The notes beneath the pieces were generated by a model that saw only the letters and a list, made by a program, of their open reading frames with translations, made no database searches and was not told the DNA's origin. A program made the position numbers and the translations under genes. Positions 1 through 12,900 of a stretch of DNA of 64,000 nucleotides are shown here, in pieces (within the stretch, counting starts at the first letter, position 1; the number at the start of each line of letters is the position of its first letter). The stretch spans positions 30,483,596 to 30,547,595 of the forward strand of contig OZ024935.1 of assembly GCA_964017235.1 (NCBI GenBank). Direction: 5' to 3'. The DNA comes from Sabellastarte sp. h YS-2021 (Eukaryota; Annelida; Polychaeta; Sabellida; Sabellidae).

Positions 1-255
1 AATTGTGACATTTACTAAGTCGTCAATAAGTCGGTCACTTTGTATTGGATCACTTCCAAAAGTTAATGATTTCCAGAAATCTATATAACAAACCTACTTG
101 CCAAATTTTATGTGAATAGGTTAAGCGCTTTTTAAGTTATCATCCGGACAAGCACACCCTTTTGAAAAACACTATTCTAACATGGCACAGATGTGTCCGT
201 AAATTTGATTGCCTAATTTAACGACAAAATACTTCATGGGAAAAATACAGAATAG
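1..255. other. Unassigned AT-rich DNA
   Basis: No open reading frame, RNA gene or repeat structure that I can recognise. It ends where the foldback repeat begins. Confidence 0.6.
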
Positions 256-486
256 GTAGGAACTTCACGTGTCCTTTCTTCTTCACTCGTATCCGTGTCC
301 GTTATTGCCCGTATCAGTGATACCCTAGATCATTTGGTATAAAACAGTGAACTCATCCATGTCCGTGAGTAGGAATGAAAAATTTTGTTCTTCACAGACA
401 CGGACAGCTAGTACACTGCTTTATACCAAAAGATCTTGGGTATCACGGATACGGGCGAGGAAAAAAAGGACAGGTGAAGTTCCTAC
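256..486. repeat. Foldback (imperfect inverted repeat) element
   Basis: The left arm starts GTAGGAACTTCAC at 256 and the right arm ends with its complement at 486. The arms run inward for about 90-100 bases each with small gaps, sharing blocks such as CCGTATCCGTG, GTGATACCC and TTTGGTATAAA. The unpaired centre is around 360-395. It resembles a MITE or foldback element. No clear target duplication is visible and no protein is encoded. Confidence 0.6.
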
Positions 487-2663
487 ATAACCCTATATAT
501 TATCACTCATTGTGGCTGTCTCGGCATTAATCCATTGTGATAAAAATAATAAAAGACATTTATAAAATGTAAACACTTGTCATGTTAGAATAGGAATACC
601 CCCCTCCCCCCAAAAAAAACCCATGGTATACGCAGGATTTTACCTCAAAACAATGGTAAAATTCTGTTTATACCGTGGTTTGGTCGGGGCTTATTGCTAT
701 AATATTCGCTGTATTGTAACCATGTCCAAAATAAATATTCACACCACATTTATTATTCTTAGAAGAAATAAGTCAAGTGACTAAATTTTAATAACTCAAA
801 AGTCAGGTTCCATTTATTTGATTTTTTTTTTTCAAAATGCCCACAAAGGTGACAAAATAAGAGGGCAGTGGACTATCAAACTAGGACACGAGCAAGGTGT
901 GTGATCTGCTGTATACATATGCAGTGTAGCTAAAACAACCGAGGAATACTAAGTAGGTTATATAATTACTTTGGATATCACACTGAATTTCACAACGACA
1001 TATCTGTAGCACTTTATAAAATGTTATATTTATAAAAATTTACAGACCTCTTAATTTATTCGTTTTCAACCGCAATGTTGTTTTCATTGGCCGTTAAACA
1101 ATATAGTCCGAGATTTGTCAGTCAGAGAAGAATTGTTCTAACCCGAACTCAGTTGTGAAGAAAATGAATGTTAGCCACTGGGTATACTATTCCTTCATTT
1201 TTTGGTATACTTCTAAATTTTCATATAGCTTTATGTAAACTTTTAATAAAAAATCACATTTTTCTATCGTTCTACAATAATATTTCTGCAACACTACAAA
1301 TGAAGTATGTTTGTTGTTTAGTATTAACATATTGAGTTTTGCTTACAATATTATGTGAAAGAAAGAACATAATTTTAAAGTTTCATGCAGGACAAGTCAA
1401 CTGTTTAGATTTATTAATTAGATTAATTAATTTAGAAATGGAAAATAATAACTGTATAACATACAAACTCAAAGAAAATGGACAGTAATACCATATCAGT
1501 CAAGGACCTGCCAGTTCATGTTAACTTAATGCAGTTTCAACTACACACAACCAACCTAAAATATTTATGGAAGAGGCAAATTAATTTGACATTTGAAAAG
1601 TAATGAACCCACAAATGCAGCAAGACAATAGGAAAGAAATGTCCAAAAGTTCAAAGCAGAAGAGACTTTTGGTTGGTCGCAGTTACATTACAGTATTAAA
1701 TCGTATCAACTGCAATTAAACCATGAAAGAGTTCTGACAATAGAATCTAGGCATATAGCCAAGAAAAACACAAAAACAGTAAACCGGTACTGTATATTTA
1801 AATAAGGCCCTATTGAGTGACCAATACTAGACATATATTACAAGGTGTCCTATAAGGTCAAATTAAAAACCAATTTTTGGATATTATACAATGCAGAATA
1901 AGAAATGAAATCATAGAGAATCAATAAAGAAAGCATGACAAAATAAAAAGAAAGGAAAGAACTGACAGAATTACTTATGATTTTAGAAGATAAATTGATA
2001 AATGATAAGAATAAACATGGAGAATAAATGGTTATCAAAGAATGGGAAAAATTTCAAACAAAAGAACTCAATGGGATAATTATGCATTCAAAGTACTAGT
2101 CATAACTTTAATATATCAAAAGGGGGCAAAATGGAAAAAGCAATTTGTGAAAACCCTCATGAAATAAAGAAATATATAATGTCTTTCAAAAGTTGAAAAT
2201 GATGAATTACCAGGTATAGTGACAGCTTAACACATAACTTTTATAACTGTTCTGGTCAGACATTTTTAAGTATACATGTAGCTATAACTACTATTTTTAA
2301 TGAACTGACACAAGAACAAAATATAGCAATAATACATTTAATATCCAAAAATACACAGACTTAAGACTTCTCAAAAACTGGAATCCTGTGAATTTAGTGA
2401 ACACAGACTGTGAGACTTTGACTAACACAAAAGATGATAGACTGTAAAGCATCATTGGCTATTTAATCCGTTTGGGACAAGTTTGCATTGTGGGAAAGTT
2501 CACTGAAAAGTCAATAAGAACCTTTGATGATTTATTATTTATAACAGAAAAAGAAACGATAATATATCTGGTTTTATTGCCCAGATTGACTTTGAGAAAG
2601 ATTTTAATAGTATAGAATAATCTTTTCTCTTCAAATACGTAAATATTTTTAACTTATGCATAA
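487..2663. other. Unassigned AT-rich DNA
   Basis: About 2.2 kb without a convincing gene. The short frames here are interrupted and of low complexity. I recognise no repeat family. Confidence 0.5.
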
Positions 2664-2703
2664 TTTTATTCTATTCTTTTCTATTCTATTTTATTCTATT
2701 CTG
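2664..2703. repeat. Simple repeat, TTCTA-type
   Basis: A run of ATTCT / TTCTA pentamers with interruptions. Confidence 0.75.
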
Positions 2704-2834
2704 TACTTTTATAACATTGATTCTTTGTCAAGGAAGACTGTAAGGTGCAAAACTAGAATCCAATTCAAAAATCATTATTCCATAGCTGCAGCAAGTCCAA
2801 TACCACATTGACGCCGGCTCGAATATATGCTAAG

Positions 2835-4065
2835 GTGGGAAAGCCTTTTTGAAGATATAAGATTTTAGCTTTATTCTGAAACAGGCAAAAGTTGCGGTAG
2901 AACTGATCTCATCAGGTAAATCATTCTAAACTGTGAGAGCATCAAAACAAAGCTGTGACCAAAGTGTTTTTTTTATTTATGTACAGATGGATAGAATTGA
3001 GGTACTTGCAAGAACCTTTTATCTTGATGGTTGTAACTTGCACTATATCTACCACAAGTATGCACAAGAGAACCAATATAACTGGGATGACATGCACTGT
3101 AAAGAACCTTGTAAACTAGAGTGGTAATTTGGAAGATATAGCGATATTCAAGTGGGAACCAATGGAGTCATTTGAGACTAGGAGAGGCCTGTGTGTATTT
3201 GTAAACAGTTTGTGATAATCCTTGCAAGTGTGTTTTGAATACATTGCAGTTTGTGCATGTTAAAACTAGACGGACTCCTAAAGGGAGAGTTGGAGTAATC
3301 GAAGAAACTACTCAACAAGGCAGGATAGCAGGGCCAGACCAGGATAACAGCCTTATCTGTCATACTGTCTTACCCACCTGAGATCAGACATTTGAATGTA
3401 GCATGTGTTGCAAATATTTCGGTCATGATCAGCAAAGGAGAAATTAGCATCAAACCAGACACCAAGGTTCTTTACAACAACTGCTGGATCCATGAAATTC
3501 CCAATTATTCTCCCAGGGAATTGGGAATCTAATTTCTTGGGCTGAGCATGAGATGCAACATCTCTTTTTTATCAGGGTATATTAAAAAGTATACTTGACA
3601 TCCATTCTTGTACATCCAGAAGAGATGAATCCAGTTTGTCAAAAGCCAGGGATGCATTTTGTGAGATATATGAATAAACAACTGGGTGTCATCTGTATAG
3701 AAGTTGAATTTGATGTTGGGGGAATCTAATAACCTTACTCAAAGGAGTGATGTATAAAGAGAATAGCAGAGGACCAAGGACTAAGCCTTATGGAACCCCA
3801 AAGGGCAGCTCTCGTAATACAAGACGGTTGACCAATTTTATTTCATCAGAATCGGTAGTTGGGATAGGAAGTAAACCACTTCATGACCAATGCCAGACAC
3901 ACAAAATGTTGGTTTAAGATAAGTAAAAAGAGTAGAATGGTCGGACAAGTCGAGTAAGACAAGGGCAGTAAGTTCACCAAATGACAGTGAGAGATGAATC
4001 TCATTTTTTATATTTAGCAGGGCAGTTTCGGTGGAGTGAAAAGTTTTACATGCAGATTGCTGAGG
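2835..4065 (-). mobile_element. L2-like LINE fragment (reverse transcriptase to 3' end), degraded
   Basis: Translating the minus strand gives the conserved succession of L2/CR1-group reverse transcriptases, in several frames with stops. Near 4030 is an FHSTETALL motif, followed by ELTALVLLDLS (motif A region). Near 3800 are the remains of the GVPQGSVLGPLLF block and then SLYITPLSKVI. The C-terminal region (about 3360-3180) has LLSSFFDYSNSPFRS...LHKLQCIQN, where the family has RLDYCNSLLYGLP...LQ.IQN. The last recognisable part, near 2850, corresponds to the family's KSYLFKKAF tail. The 5' part (endonuclease) is missing. The copy is an old pseudogene with no function in transposition. Confidence 0.85.
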
Positions 4066-4501
4066 ATTGTCAAGATTGTTATTATTTTTTTTATTTTTAT
4101 AGGTATATTATTATATGTGTTAGATACATTTAAATTACAAGAACATGGTACATGTAACATATAAATAGAAACAAAGTATAACTAGGATGTTTGAAACATC
4201 ACACATATCACACACTCCTTACTATTTGTTTTCACTATATGTTACTAACAATTCTTCATTGATTTACATTAAAAAAGTCAAGTATTAGTAAACAAATTTT
4301 TCCAATTGTGCCATCTTTTAACAAATATCTCACTGCAGCCATTTATTTCACTCAGAAGTTTCTGTTCATCATATCGTTTTTTTATCAATTTTTGCACTTG
4401 AAATATATTCAAATTTTGTTTTTGTTTAGAGCACTTAAAAATATAGTATCTAATTGTAGGAAGTACAAAGTTAACAGGCCAAAAGTTTGCATCATATATA
4501 T
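4066..4501. other. Unassigned AT-rich DNA
   Basis: Low-complexity AT-rich sequence between the L2 fragment and the LTR fragment. No feature seen. Confidence 0.5.
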
Positions 4502-5239
4502 TGTAGTGGGCCTCAGTATTTCACTCAGGGAAAGAGGTTGGTAGTGTGTGGCCTAAGACTAAAATTACTGAAGAACCCGAAACCAGTTTGTAAATTAGTC
4601 GAAATAATTTATATGTCCCTACTACTTCTCTACCTGAAGTAGCTCATTTGCCTTGCATTACCATGCAGAAACCCTGAAGTACCTTCAGTCCAAAATGTTT
4701 CAGTCCAAGTCTCAGATTCCATATGAATATCAAAATAAACTCTCAAACATATCAGTCAATAAGTGGGCAATTCGATATGACAAAGTTGCACAAAGTCCAA
4801 AGGTTCAAGCAAGGTTAATCATGTTACTTTATACTCTTGTTGTGTCACACAATGTGTAATATTCAACTGTAGGTGAGTATATGCAAGTGATTCAATCTTG
4901 CTATAAAATCTAAACTTGAAAATAGCTGTCGTCCAAAGATTGAAAGTATGTACTAAATTGAAATAATAATCAACTTGGCAAAGAGAAAGACAAATAGATT
5001 TTATATAACTGAACTTAATTTATTTACATGTGATATCATGTACAGTTAAGTAAGACTAAGAAGAATTCTTAAACCACAAAGTATAACTTGTATGATTAAC
5101 TTTTAAATGTTACTTACAAGGATTACTTCAGAATTGTAACTGCAAAATTGTAAAGTTCAAGAAACTGCTTTTATTCAGCCAGCATAGATTATTCTGTAAA
5201 AATCTATGTAATTTGCTGTCTAGCCATTGTTTCCCTCTA
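4502..5239 (-). mobile_element. Partial LTR, same family as the 45.7-54.6 kb retrotransposon
   Basis: The sequence begins TGTAGTGGGCCTCAG and stays closely similar to 45691-46685 (minus its SINE) and 53364-54105. The match stops inside the shared TTTCCCTCTA, where a CACTG-ended MITE follows directly. Orientation is inferred from the fuller copy, whose gag is on the minus strand. The distal half of the LTR is absent. It is probably the remnant of a solo LTR cut by later events. Confidence 0.8.
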
Positions 5240-5489
5240 CACTGAAAATCATTAATTTGTCAAAATGGTGCCTAAAACAACAAGTTTCCTAAATTACAAA
5301 TTTATATGCCATTTTCTTGTTGAATGATAGTCAAATGTTGATAAATTAAAGGTCATATTACTTGAAAGCTTAAGACAAGAAAATTAGTGCACATAAAATT
5401 AATTTCATAAGAATGTCACCAATAACAGATGCCTAAAATGACAAATTAAATGGACCATCAGGGTTATTTTTTTGTCATAAGTCTGTCAG
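5240..5489. mobile_element. CACTG-ended MITE, right end missing (copy 1)
   Basis: It starts CACTGAAAATCATTAATTTG and matches the left two thirds of the copies at 26135-26500 and 33928-34295, including the block from TGGTGCCTAAAACAACAAG onward. At GTCTGTCAG (5489) the similarity ends and a minisatellite begins, so the right inverted repeat is lost. It has no coding capacity. Confidence 0.8.
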
Positions 5490-6105
5490 AGAAGAGGCAG
5501 GTCCCACTGTCCCACTGGGGAAAAACTTTAGAGGAGGCAGGTCCCACTGTGCCACTAGGGAAGAACTACAGAGGAAGCAGTTCCCACTGTACCACTAGGG
5601 AAGATATACCAAGGAGACAGGTCCCACTGTACCACTAGAGAAGAAGTAGAGAGGAGGCAGGTCCCACTGTGCCACTAGGGAAGAACTAGAGAGGAGGCAG
5701 GTCCCACTGTGCCACTAGGGAAAAACTAGAGGAGGCAGGTCCAACTGTAACAATAGGGAAGAAGTAGAGAGGAGGCAGGTCCCACTGTGCCACTAGGGAA
5801 GAACTACAGAGGAGGCAGGTCCCACTGTGCCACTAGAGAAAAACTAGAGGAGGCAGGTCCCACTGTACCACTAGGGAAGAAGTAGAGAGGAGGCAGGTCC
5901 CACTGTGCCGCTAGGGAAGAACTAGAGAAGAGGCAGGTCCCACTGTGCCACTGGGGAAAAACTAGAGAGGAGGCAGGTCCCACTGTGCCACTAGGGACGA
6001 ATTTGTATGTGGGGAAGAAGATGGGCAGGGCTTGGTCCAACTGTACCACTGGGAAAGAACTAGCGAGGAGGCAGGTCCCACTGTATCACTAGGGAAGAAC
6101 TAGAA
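5490..6105. repeat. Minisatellite, unit about 40-42 bp, roughly 15 copies
   Basis: Tandem units of the type AGGAGGCAGGTCCCACTGTG followed by CCACTAGGGAAGAACTAGAG. Units differ by single substitutions and by 1-3 base length changes. Open frames across it only reflect repeated peptides and are not genes. Degenerate pieces (GGTCTCACTGTGCCAC) continue to about 6190. Confidence 0.92.
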
Positions 6106-6645
6106 CTATTTTCAAAGAAATAATTATTGCTCTTTACTGGGTCTCACTGTGCCACTTGACGTTTGTTAAACGGGTCTCACTGTACCACTGGCACCATTAG
6201 ACCCAGGTTTAATGGTGCCCTCTCCTCTGTCTTCGCTGAACCAGGTCCTCGATACACTAGTTTATGGTAGTCTGGTTCCCGACCCTACTGTGCAATATAG
6301 GGTCAGGTATCACCCACCATTTTGGATACTAGGCTTCTGTAGTTACTAACCAGCAATGATCAAGAAGAAATTAAATAAAAATATTTCTAATTAACACATT
6401 TGTTGCACATTTTGACACAATATCCCCCTTTTACTGTGTAATGATATCCCACAACAGTAAAACACCATTGGTAATAAATGCAAAATGTGCATCAGTTTAA
6501 GTATTGTGGATCTTCTATTATCGCCCAAAACACCTATTTGCTTCTAAAGATTATTGTCACCCCAAAATATTTTTAAGTTTAATTCGCAATATGTGATGTT
6601 AAAAGTCCAATAATAAATGTTAAAAATATTTTAAATACATACAAA
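6106..6645. other. Unassigned DNA
   Basis: Apart from decayed minisatellite pieces at the left edge, nothing recognisable. Confidence 0.5.
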
Positions 6646-8499
6646 CCCAGCAAGCATGATCATATGGGGCCTATGTGGGCTATAGGCGGGCAAATAGCAA
6701 TATGGGTCCTATAAAGGATATATATGGGCACAGAATGCTCAAAGGGGGCCCATATTGGTCCCATTTATATAAAAATACTTAATGTTCCCTAAATAGTACA
6801 AAATGAGGAAAATAAAACAGATTTAATAATAGATTCATTTGGCATCATGTTGATTTGGACTTCGTAAAGAGTGGTAAACAAAACATTTATTATCACAATG
6901 TTTAATATGGGCCCCAGAATGGACTTTTATGGATGATTTACTGGTATAAGGGTCCCAGATAGGTCCCATATATAAATCCTAGAGGAAAAATGTAAATATA
7001 TACAACAAGTGTTCTTTATTAACTTCTCATCTGATTTTGAATGAAAAAAAATCCAAAAATAAAAAAGGTCCTATTTGAGAAAAACAACTCGCCACAAAAG
7101 CTTTTTAAATAAAAGTGTACACGTATATTAATTGGACCTGTGAAGGTCAAAAATGGGTATAATATTCTCACAAGGGACCCTCATTATTATCACATACAAT
7201 AGCCATTTTATAGCTCTGTAAATGTATTGTCAAGTTTTTGTAAAAAATGTATTAAATTAAATTTGTTGTATATCTCACTAATTAATAATCTAGTGGTTTA
7301 TATTACCTTAATGTACCAGAAACACCGTTTTCACGTATAAGAGTACAGAAATCCTAAGTCTACAGTTGTGGAAATTCTCTAAAATTTTAGTTTCTCTTAG
7401 TTTAACTCAAGGGGTCATTAATAGGTCCAACCCCCTATAACATGCAGTACAGATATGTTTATCTTTTCACACAGATAGTATTTTGAGGCAGTGCTAGGAA
7501 AATGGGAAAACACCTCATGGTGTGAAACAGGGTAGCCTTTCGTCACTAGGGTACAAATGACAGTACAATTTAAAGATTATAAATTTGTGTGAGAAATCTA
7601 TGAAATTTGTAGAAATTGTGTAAATAAGGCTAAAATAATAAACTATGATATTTTTGGTGGGGATTCATAATGAAAAAAAATCTTTTTTAATCAAATAATG
7701 CATGTGCTTAATTATATCAGTTAACTGAGGATTTCATCATGTGTTTTACTTGTGTCTTGACAAGGCTATGTAGTTGTTTTAGCTTGGGCCATCTGGAAAA
7801 AGGGTTTGGTGAATCACTAAGTGATGAGTTTCTGATACACATTTTTGTATTCTGTATAAGACAAGCTTAGACACAAATGTGGTACATCATAAGATTTTGA
7901 ACTTGAAATGATTTGAATTAGATTCTGGAAATTGGATAATAGTATAGTATATGAATCAAGATTGTATTGTGCATTATTTGCAAAGGCTTCATGAAAGTGT
8001 ATTAAAATATTAGACAGAATATGTGGGCAAAGTGTGAAGGAAATTGCGGACTGTTCACACAGATCAACTCATTTTTGAGCGTCTATTACATGCGAGTTGA
8101 ACTACAAATGGACCTTGTATTGGTAGTGCACATTTAAAAACTGAGCCGGTCCATACATCTGAACCTATATGTAGGACCAATAAGAACCTGGATGCAGTTT
8201 ACCATATAGTGCCCTTGTCAGACCCACATATAACCCATATACAGAGCCCATACTGGTCCCATCACCAAACCATTTGCAAAAACCATCTGGGCCCCATGTT
8301 CAAATTACAAGTTGGGCCCATGTGGGACCCATTTATTTCACAATAAAGGCCCCATATGGGGCCCATATATGACCCTCATTGATAAACCATATTGGTCCCA
8401 TCAGAAAACCGTTTGCAAAAACTGACTGGGGCCCATATAGGGCGCCCACAAAGGCCCCATATAAGAACCCATTTGGGACCCTTGTTGGTCTCATATGTA
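6646..8499. mobile_element. Foldback element with GGGCCCATAT-type arms (main part)
   Basis: It begins CCCAGCAAGCATGATCATATG. The first ~330 bases and the last ~350 (from about 8150) are dense in degenerate short palindromes of the GGGCCCATATGGGACC kind. About 1.1 kb of unrelated AT-rich core lies between them and has no gene. The expected right terminus is not at 8499. It resumes at 28573-28584 (GTGCTGGCTGGG) after the 20-kb insertion. Joined through the duplicated TA, the right end mirrors the left end. The family is non-autonomous as far as can be seen. Confidence 0.7.
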
Positions 8500-8516
8500 C
8501 ACTGTAAAACCGGGTG
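8500..8516 (+). repeat. Left terminal inverted repeat of the CACTA-like element
   Basis: CACTGTAAAACCGGGTG, preceded by TA at 8498-8499. It differs from the complement of the right end at one position (C for T at base 12). Confidence 0.78.
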
Positions 8517-8850
8517 TTTGACTGAACACAAAAGTTTTAAGTAATTTTGACATTACCTCACATCATGATTACTAGAACATAAAAATTTTGAGTAAATACA
8601 ACTTTGTCATATCAACCTAAATATTTAAGGTTGAATAGACTCAAAAGATTTTGCCGACGTTGGGCCGCCATCTGTTTCAGGTTTAGCGTTTCCCGCCGTT
8701 TCTACTATGACATCAGCATGCAGAGGAGACTTGTGTTGAAGATTTGGATGTAGTGTAAGTATATCGGATTGCATCTGGGGATATGCAAGCCATCAGTCTT
8801 TATCTATTGTGTAAAATTTGTTATTAGTAATTGTTGCATCTGTAGGACTA
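8517..8850. other. Left subterminal region of the CACTA-like element
   Basis: AT-rich DNA with the TTTTAAGTAATTTTGAC motif (8535-8551) and related AAAATTTTGAGTAAAT and ATATTTAAGG motifs, likely transposase-binding sites by analogy with other EnSpm elements. At 8650-8700 there is a GC-richer piece with CCGACGTTGGGCCGCC, related to the palindromic cluster at 13766-13880. No gene. Confidence 0.5.
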
Positions 8851-8928
8851 CACTCTGTGGGTGTACAAGTACCAGCATTTGATATTTTACAAATATATAA
8901 TTCAGCAATATTTTACTGTCACCGCCAC

Positions 8929-8975
8929 AGTCGCGAGGGACCGTCGTGCGTCGTGCACGACGGTCCCTCGCGACT
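8929..8975. repeat. Perfect 21-bp GC-rich hairpin (first satellite unit)
   Basis: Arms 8929-8949 and 8955-8975 are perfect complements (AGTCGCGAGGGACCGTCGTG plus C). The loop is GTCGT. It replaces the usual ACCTCGCAATAATTT section of the unit. Confidence 0.93.
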
Positions 8976-9076
8976 TTGTGTACACCCACAGAGTGCTGAA
9001 AACGTGAGGCTACCATTGGGTTTCTAACAGTATTTTACAAATATATAATCCAGCAATATTTTACTGTCACCGCCAC

Positions 9077-9123
9077 AGTCGCGAGGGACCGTCGTGCGTC
9101 GTGCACGACGGTCCCTCGCGACT
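9077..9123. repeat. Perfect 21-bp GC-rich hairpin (second satellite unit)
   Basis: Same hairpin as at 8929-8975, 148 bases further on: arms 9077-9097 and 9103-9123, loop 9098-9102. Later units lack it. Confidence 0.93.
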
Positions 9124-9983
9124 TTGTGTACACCCACAGAGTGCTGAAAACGTGAGGCTACCATTGGGTTTCTAACAGTATTTTACAAATATATAATCCA
9201 GCAATATTTTACTGTCACCGCACCTCGCAATAATTTAAAGCAAATAAAATATCAAGTACTGGTACTTGTACACCCACAGAGTGCTGGAAACGTGAGGCTA
9301 CCATTGGGTTTCTAACAGTATTTTACAAATATATAATCCAGCAATATTTTACTGTCACCGCACCTCGCAATAATTTAAAGCAAATAAAATATCAAGTACT
9401 GGTACTTGTACACCCACAGAGTGCTGGAAACGTGAGGCTACCATTGGGTTTCTAACAGTATTTTACAAATATATAATCCAGCAATATTTTACTGTCACCG
9501 CACCTCGCAATAATTTAAAGCAAATAAAATATCAAGTACTGGTACTTGTACACCCACAGAGTGCTGAAAACGTGAGGCTACCATTGGGTTTCTAACAGTA
9601 TTTTACAAATATATAATCCAGCAATATTTTACTGTCACCGCACCTCGCAATAATTTAAAGCAAATAAAATATCAAGTACTGGTACTTGTACACCCACAGA
9701 GTGCTGGAAACGTGAGGCTACCATTGGGTTTCTAACAGTATTTTACAAATATATAATCCAGCAATATTTTACTGTCACCGCACCTCGCAATAATTTAAAG
9801 CAAATAAAATATCAAGTACTGGTACTTGTACACCCACAGAGTGCTGAAAACGTGAGGCTACCATTGGGTTTCTAACAGTATTTTACAAATATATAATCCA
9901 GCAATATTTTACTGTCACCGCACCTCGCAATAATTTAAAGCAAATAAAATATCAAGTACTGGTACTTGTACACCCACAGAGTG

Positions 9984-9991
9984 CTGAAAAC
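9984..9991. repeat. hAT target site duplication, left copy
   Basis: CTGAAAAC, repeated exactly at 13043-13050. Confidence 0.95.
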
Positions 9992-12900
9992 TAGTGCTGA
10001 AACAATTAACCGTACTAGTCGATTATTACGGTCCGTGAACATGAACCGACTACCATTTTCAGAGATCGACTAGTTGATAATTCCGTAATATAATCATCTC
10101 ACCCTTTTATTTCATTGTGTTTTGCATCTTTTATATTTAAAAAGCACATTTACTTTATTTCCATGCTTTATTTGATCAAATATAATTTTACTGATCGATC
10201 CTTTAAGTAAACATTGGTGCACATGCCGTCTGAAAATTTTAGAATCAATATTTTTTGCCGCGAATATTATTTTTGTTTTGTCTGATACTCTGAGCAAGGT
10301 CAAACATGTGCCATACTATACAATGAAATTTTTGACATGTGACTTGGTCTGGGGTTACAGCTTTAGTGATTCACACATTAATGATAGAGTGGGCATTATC
10401 TTTTTGAACTTTAGTACTTTGGATATAATTTTGAAATTGCATAAATTCCAAAATGAGTGATAAAAAAAGGTCTGCAGTGTGGCAACACTTTGAAATGGTT
10501 GAAGTTAATGGCAGAAGGAAGACAAAATGTAATATCTGTAATTTTGAACTGGCATATAATGGTGGAACCAGTGCTATGCAAAATCATCTGAAAAAACACC
10601 CTGCAAGTGTAGAACCAAAAAAGTCTCAGGCTTCTGACATTTCATCAAAACAACAAACTTTGAAACAGGTGATGGGTGCTAGGTCTGGAATAAAAATGAC
10701 AGAAACAAGGTATCAGCTCCTTGTTAGAAAAATTGCTGAAATGTGTGCTTTAGACTTTAGACCACTGTCTATTGTTAATGGGGAGGGTTTTCAATCACTG
10801 GTTGGTGCTTTGGATCCAAACTTTAAAATTCCTTGTCACACTACTGTAAAAAATTATTTGCACAAAATTTATTGTGAGAAAAAGGAGGAAATGGCGAAGG
10901 CTGTATCAAGCCAATCAGGAGTAGCACTTACAACTGATTTATGGACTTCTGCTGCTACTGAAGGATACATAACTTTAACATGTCACTACATTGATGAGGA
11001 TTGGGAGCTTCGTAGTCAGGTTCTGGCTACGCGTACAATGTTAGAAAGGCACACAGGTAAAAATATTGCCGAAGAAATCAAAAAAATTGTGGATGAGTTC
11101 AAAATTAATGTGGTAGCAGTAACCCATGATAATGCCAGTAATATGGATACCTGTCTTGCCATCCTTGGATATGCCCATTTTGGATGTGCTGGGCACACTT
11201 TGCAGCTGGCTGTCAATGACGGATTGAAGATTGCAGATGTTTCCAAAACCTTGGCCAAATGTCGTAATCTTGTTGGGTTTTTCCACAGATCTGTTGTTGC
11301 ATCTGATGCTTTACAGAGAGTCCAGAAATTATCTGATGGGAAGGGCAAATCACTGACACTTGTACAAGATGTACAAACACGCTGGAATAGCACATATTTC
11401 ATGCTTGAGCGGTTGGTGAAGCTACGTGTGCCTGTTTATTCAGTCCTTTATGACAGGTCTATCATAAAGGAAAGTGATGCTCGTTCAATGGAACTATCAG
11501 ACTCAGACTGGAAGACTATCGAAAGCCTTGTCACTATCCTCATGCCTCTCCAAGTGGCAACACAGGCATTCAGTGGAGAGTATTATCCAACCCTTGGCCA
11601 TGTTTATCCAATCATCAGTGGTCTTGTCATCAACCACTTGAAAGACTGTGCAGATGATTCAGGTACAGCCAAAAGAATCAGAACCATTATTAGGGATTCC
11701 TTAAAACGTCGTTTTGCCATTGGTAATGAGCATGTTATCATTGGCATAGCCTCAGCTTTACACCCTGCTCATAAGCAGCTGAAGATGTTCAGTGATGCAA
11801 AGCGAAATGAAATTCATGATGCTATCCTGTCGAGGATTTTAGAAGACCAGCCACAAAGTGACAAGACCCAAGAACCCCCAGCTAAAAAGGTTTGCTCAGA
11901 GGTTGATCCTTTAAAGTTCTTAATGGGTGGTTTGTATGATGATGTAATCATTGATGATTCACCTCAGGCTGAAATTGAAATGTATTTTGCAGAGCCCCCT
12001 TCACATCAAATGTTGTACAATCCTCTGGCCTGGTGGAAAGCCAATCAGTCAAAGTACCCTTCACTGGCAAAATTGGCAAAGAAAATGTTGGCAATTCCAT
12101 CCACCTCTACTCCTTCAGAACGAGTCTTTTCAGCTGCTGGCAACACTGTTGTTGCTAAGCGAGCAAGCTTAGATGGTGACACTGTGGATGAGCTGGTGTT
12201 TCTACACTCATGTCTTTCAAAGAAAGGCTATAATCAGGTTGCAAATACAACATCCAGTGTGTCATTACCGACATTACCATTACCAGTGAAAGAGGTGAAG
12301 AAGGAGATCACTGATCGGGTTCAGCCTCAATCCAATGAATCTAGGGAGTCAGAACAACCTACTTTGGCTCATGTGGATATTTCTGAGAATACACTACCAA
12401 TTTCACCACCTCTGCCTTTTCTTCCAAAAGTTGAAAAAAATTGACCTTGAAAAACCTTTAGTGACCTCAGTTAAGTCAGTTATGTAGTTCTCATCCAGTG
12501 ACTTTATTTTGTTAAGCTTTAGTGACTTAGTTTTTCATTAATTCAGTTGAATTACATCTTCTTAATTTTGCAATTGTCAGTACTTTCTTTTTCTAAGTAA
12601 AAAAATAAACATCTGTGACTAGAATGAACTATAAATCACATAATAGACAAGCAATTATATACAGATTAAGTGTAAACAGGTTGTATTCAATAAAAATACA
12701 TGAAAGTTTTAACCTCAGTTTATTTATTCTACATACTACCATAATAGTACCATTCAGACACAGCTATATATAACCGGCTAAAAATATTTCAGATATTTCT
12801 GGCAGTTAGGACGTTCTCTTATTGATCAATTTCCTGTTTGATGTCAGGAGTTTATAAATGCTTAAAAATCCATAAAATGCTTTAAAATATGAAATAGAAT

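Larger units (their letters stand above)
8881..9991. repeat. 140-bp satellite array, left block
   Basis: Units contain GTGAGGCTACCATTGGGTTT, AATATATAATCCAGCAATAT, ACCTCGCAATAATTTAAAGC and CTTGTACACCCACAGAGTGC. The marker CGTGAGGCTA recurs at 9291, 9431, 9571, 9711 and 9851, an exact 140-base period. Adjacent units are nearly identical, which points to recent amplification or homogenisation. The first two units are variants of about 148 bp carrying a GC-rich hairpin. Confidence 0.95.

Noticed and set aside
5450..6049. Open frames in the ~40-bp minisatellite
   Set aside because: Repeated peptides arise from the repeat unit, and no domain or start context supports a gene.
8900..9990. CRISPR-like array
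   Set aside because: Units are 140 bp and nearly identical along their whole length, with no repeat/spacer alternation, and the DNA is eukaryotic.
11016..11402. Antisense open frames (up to 128 aa) over the hAT gene
   Set aside because: They are shadows of the conserved transposase frame on the other strand.
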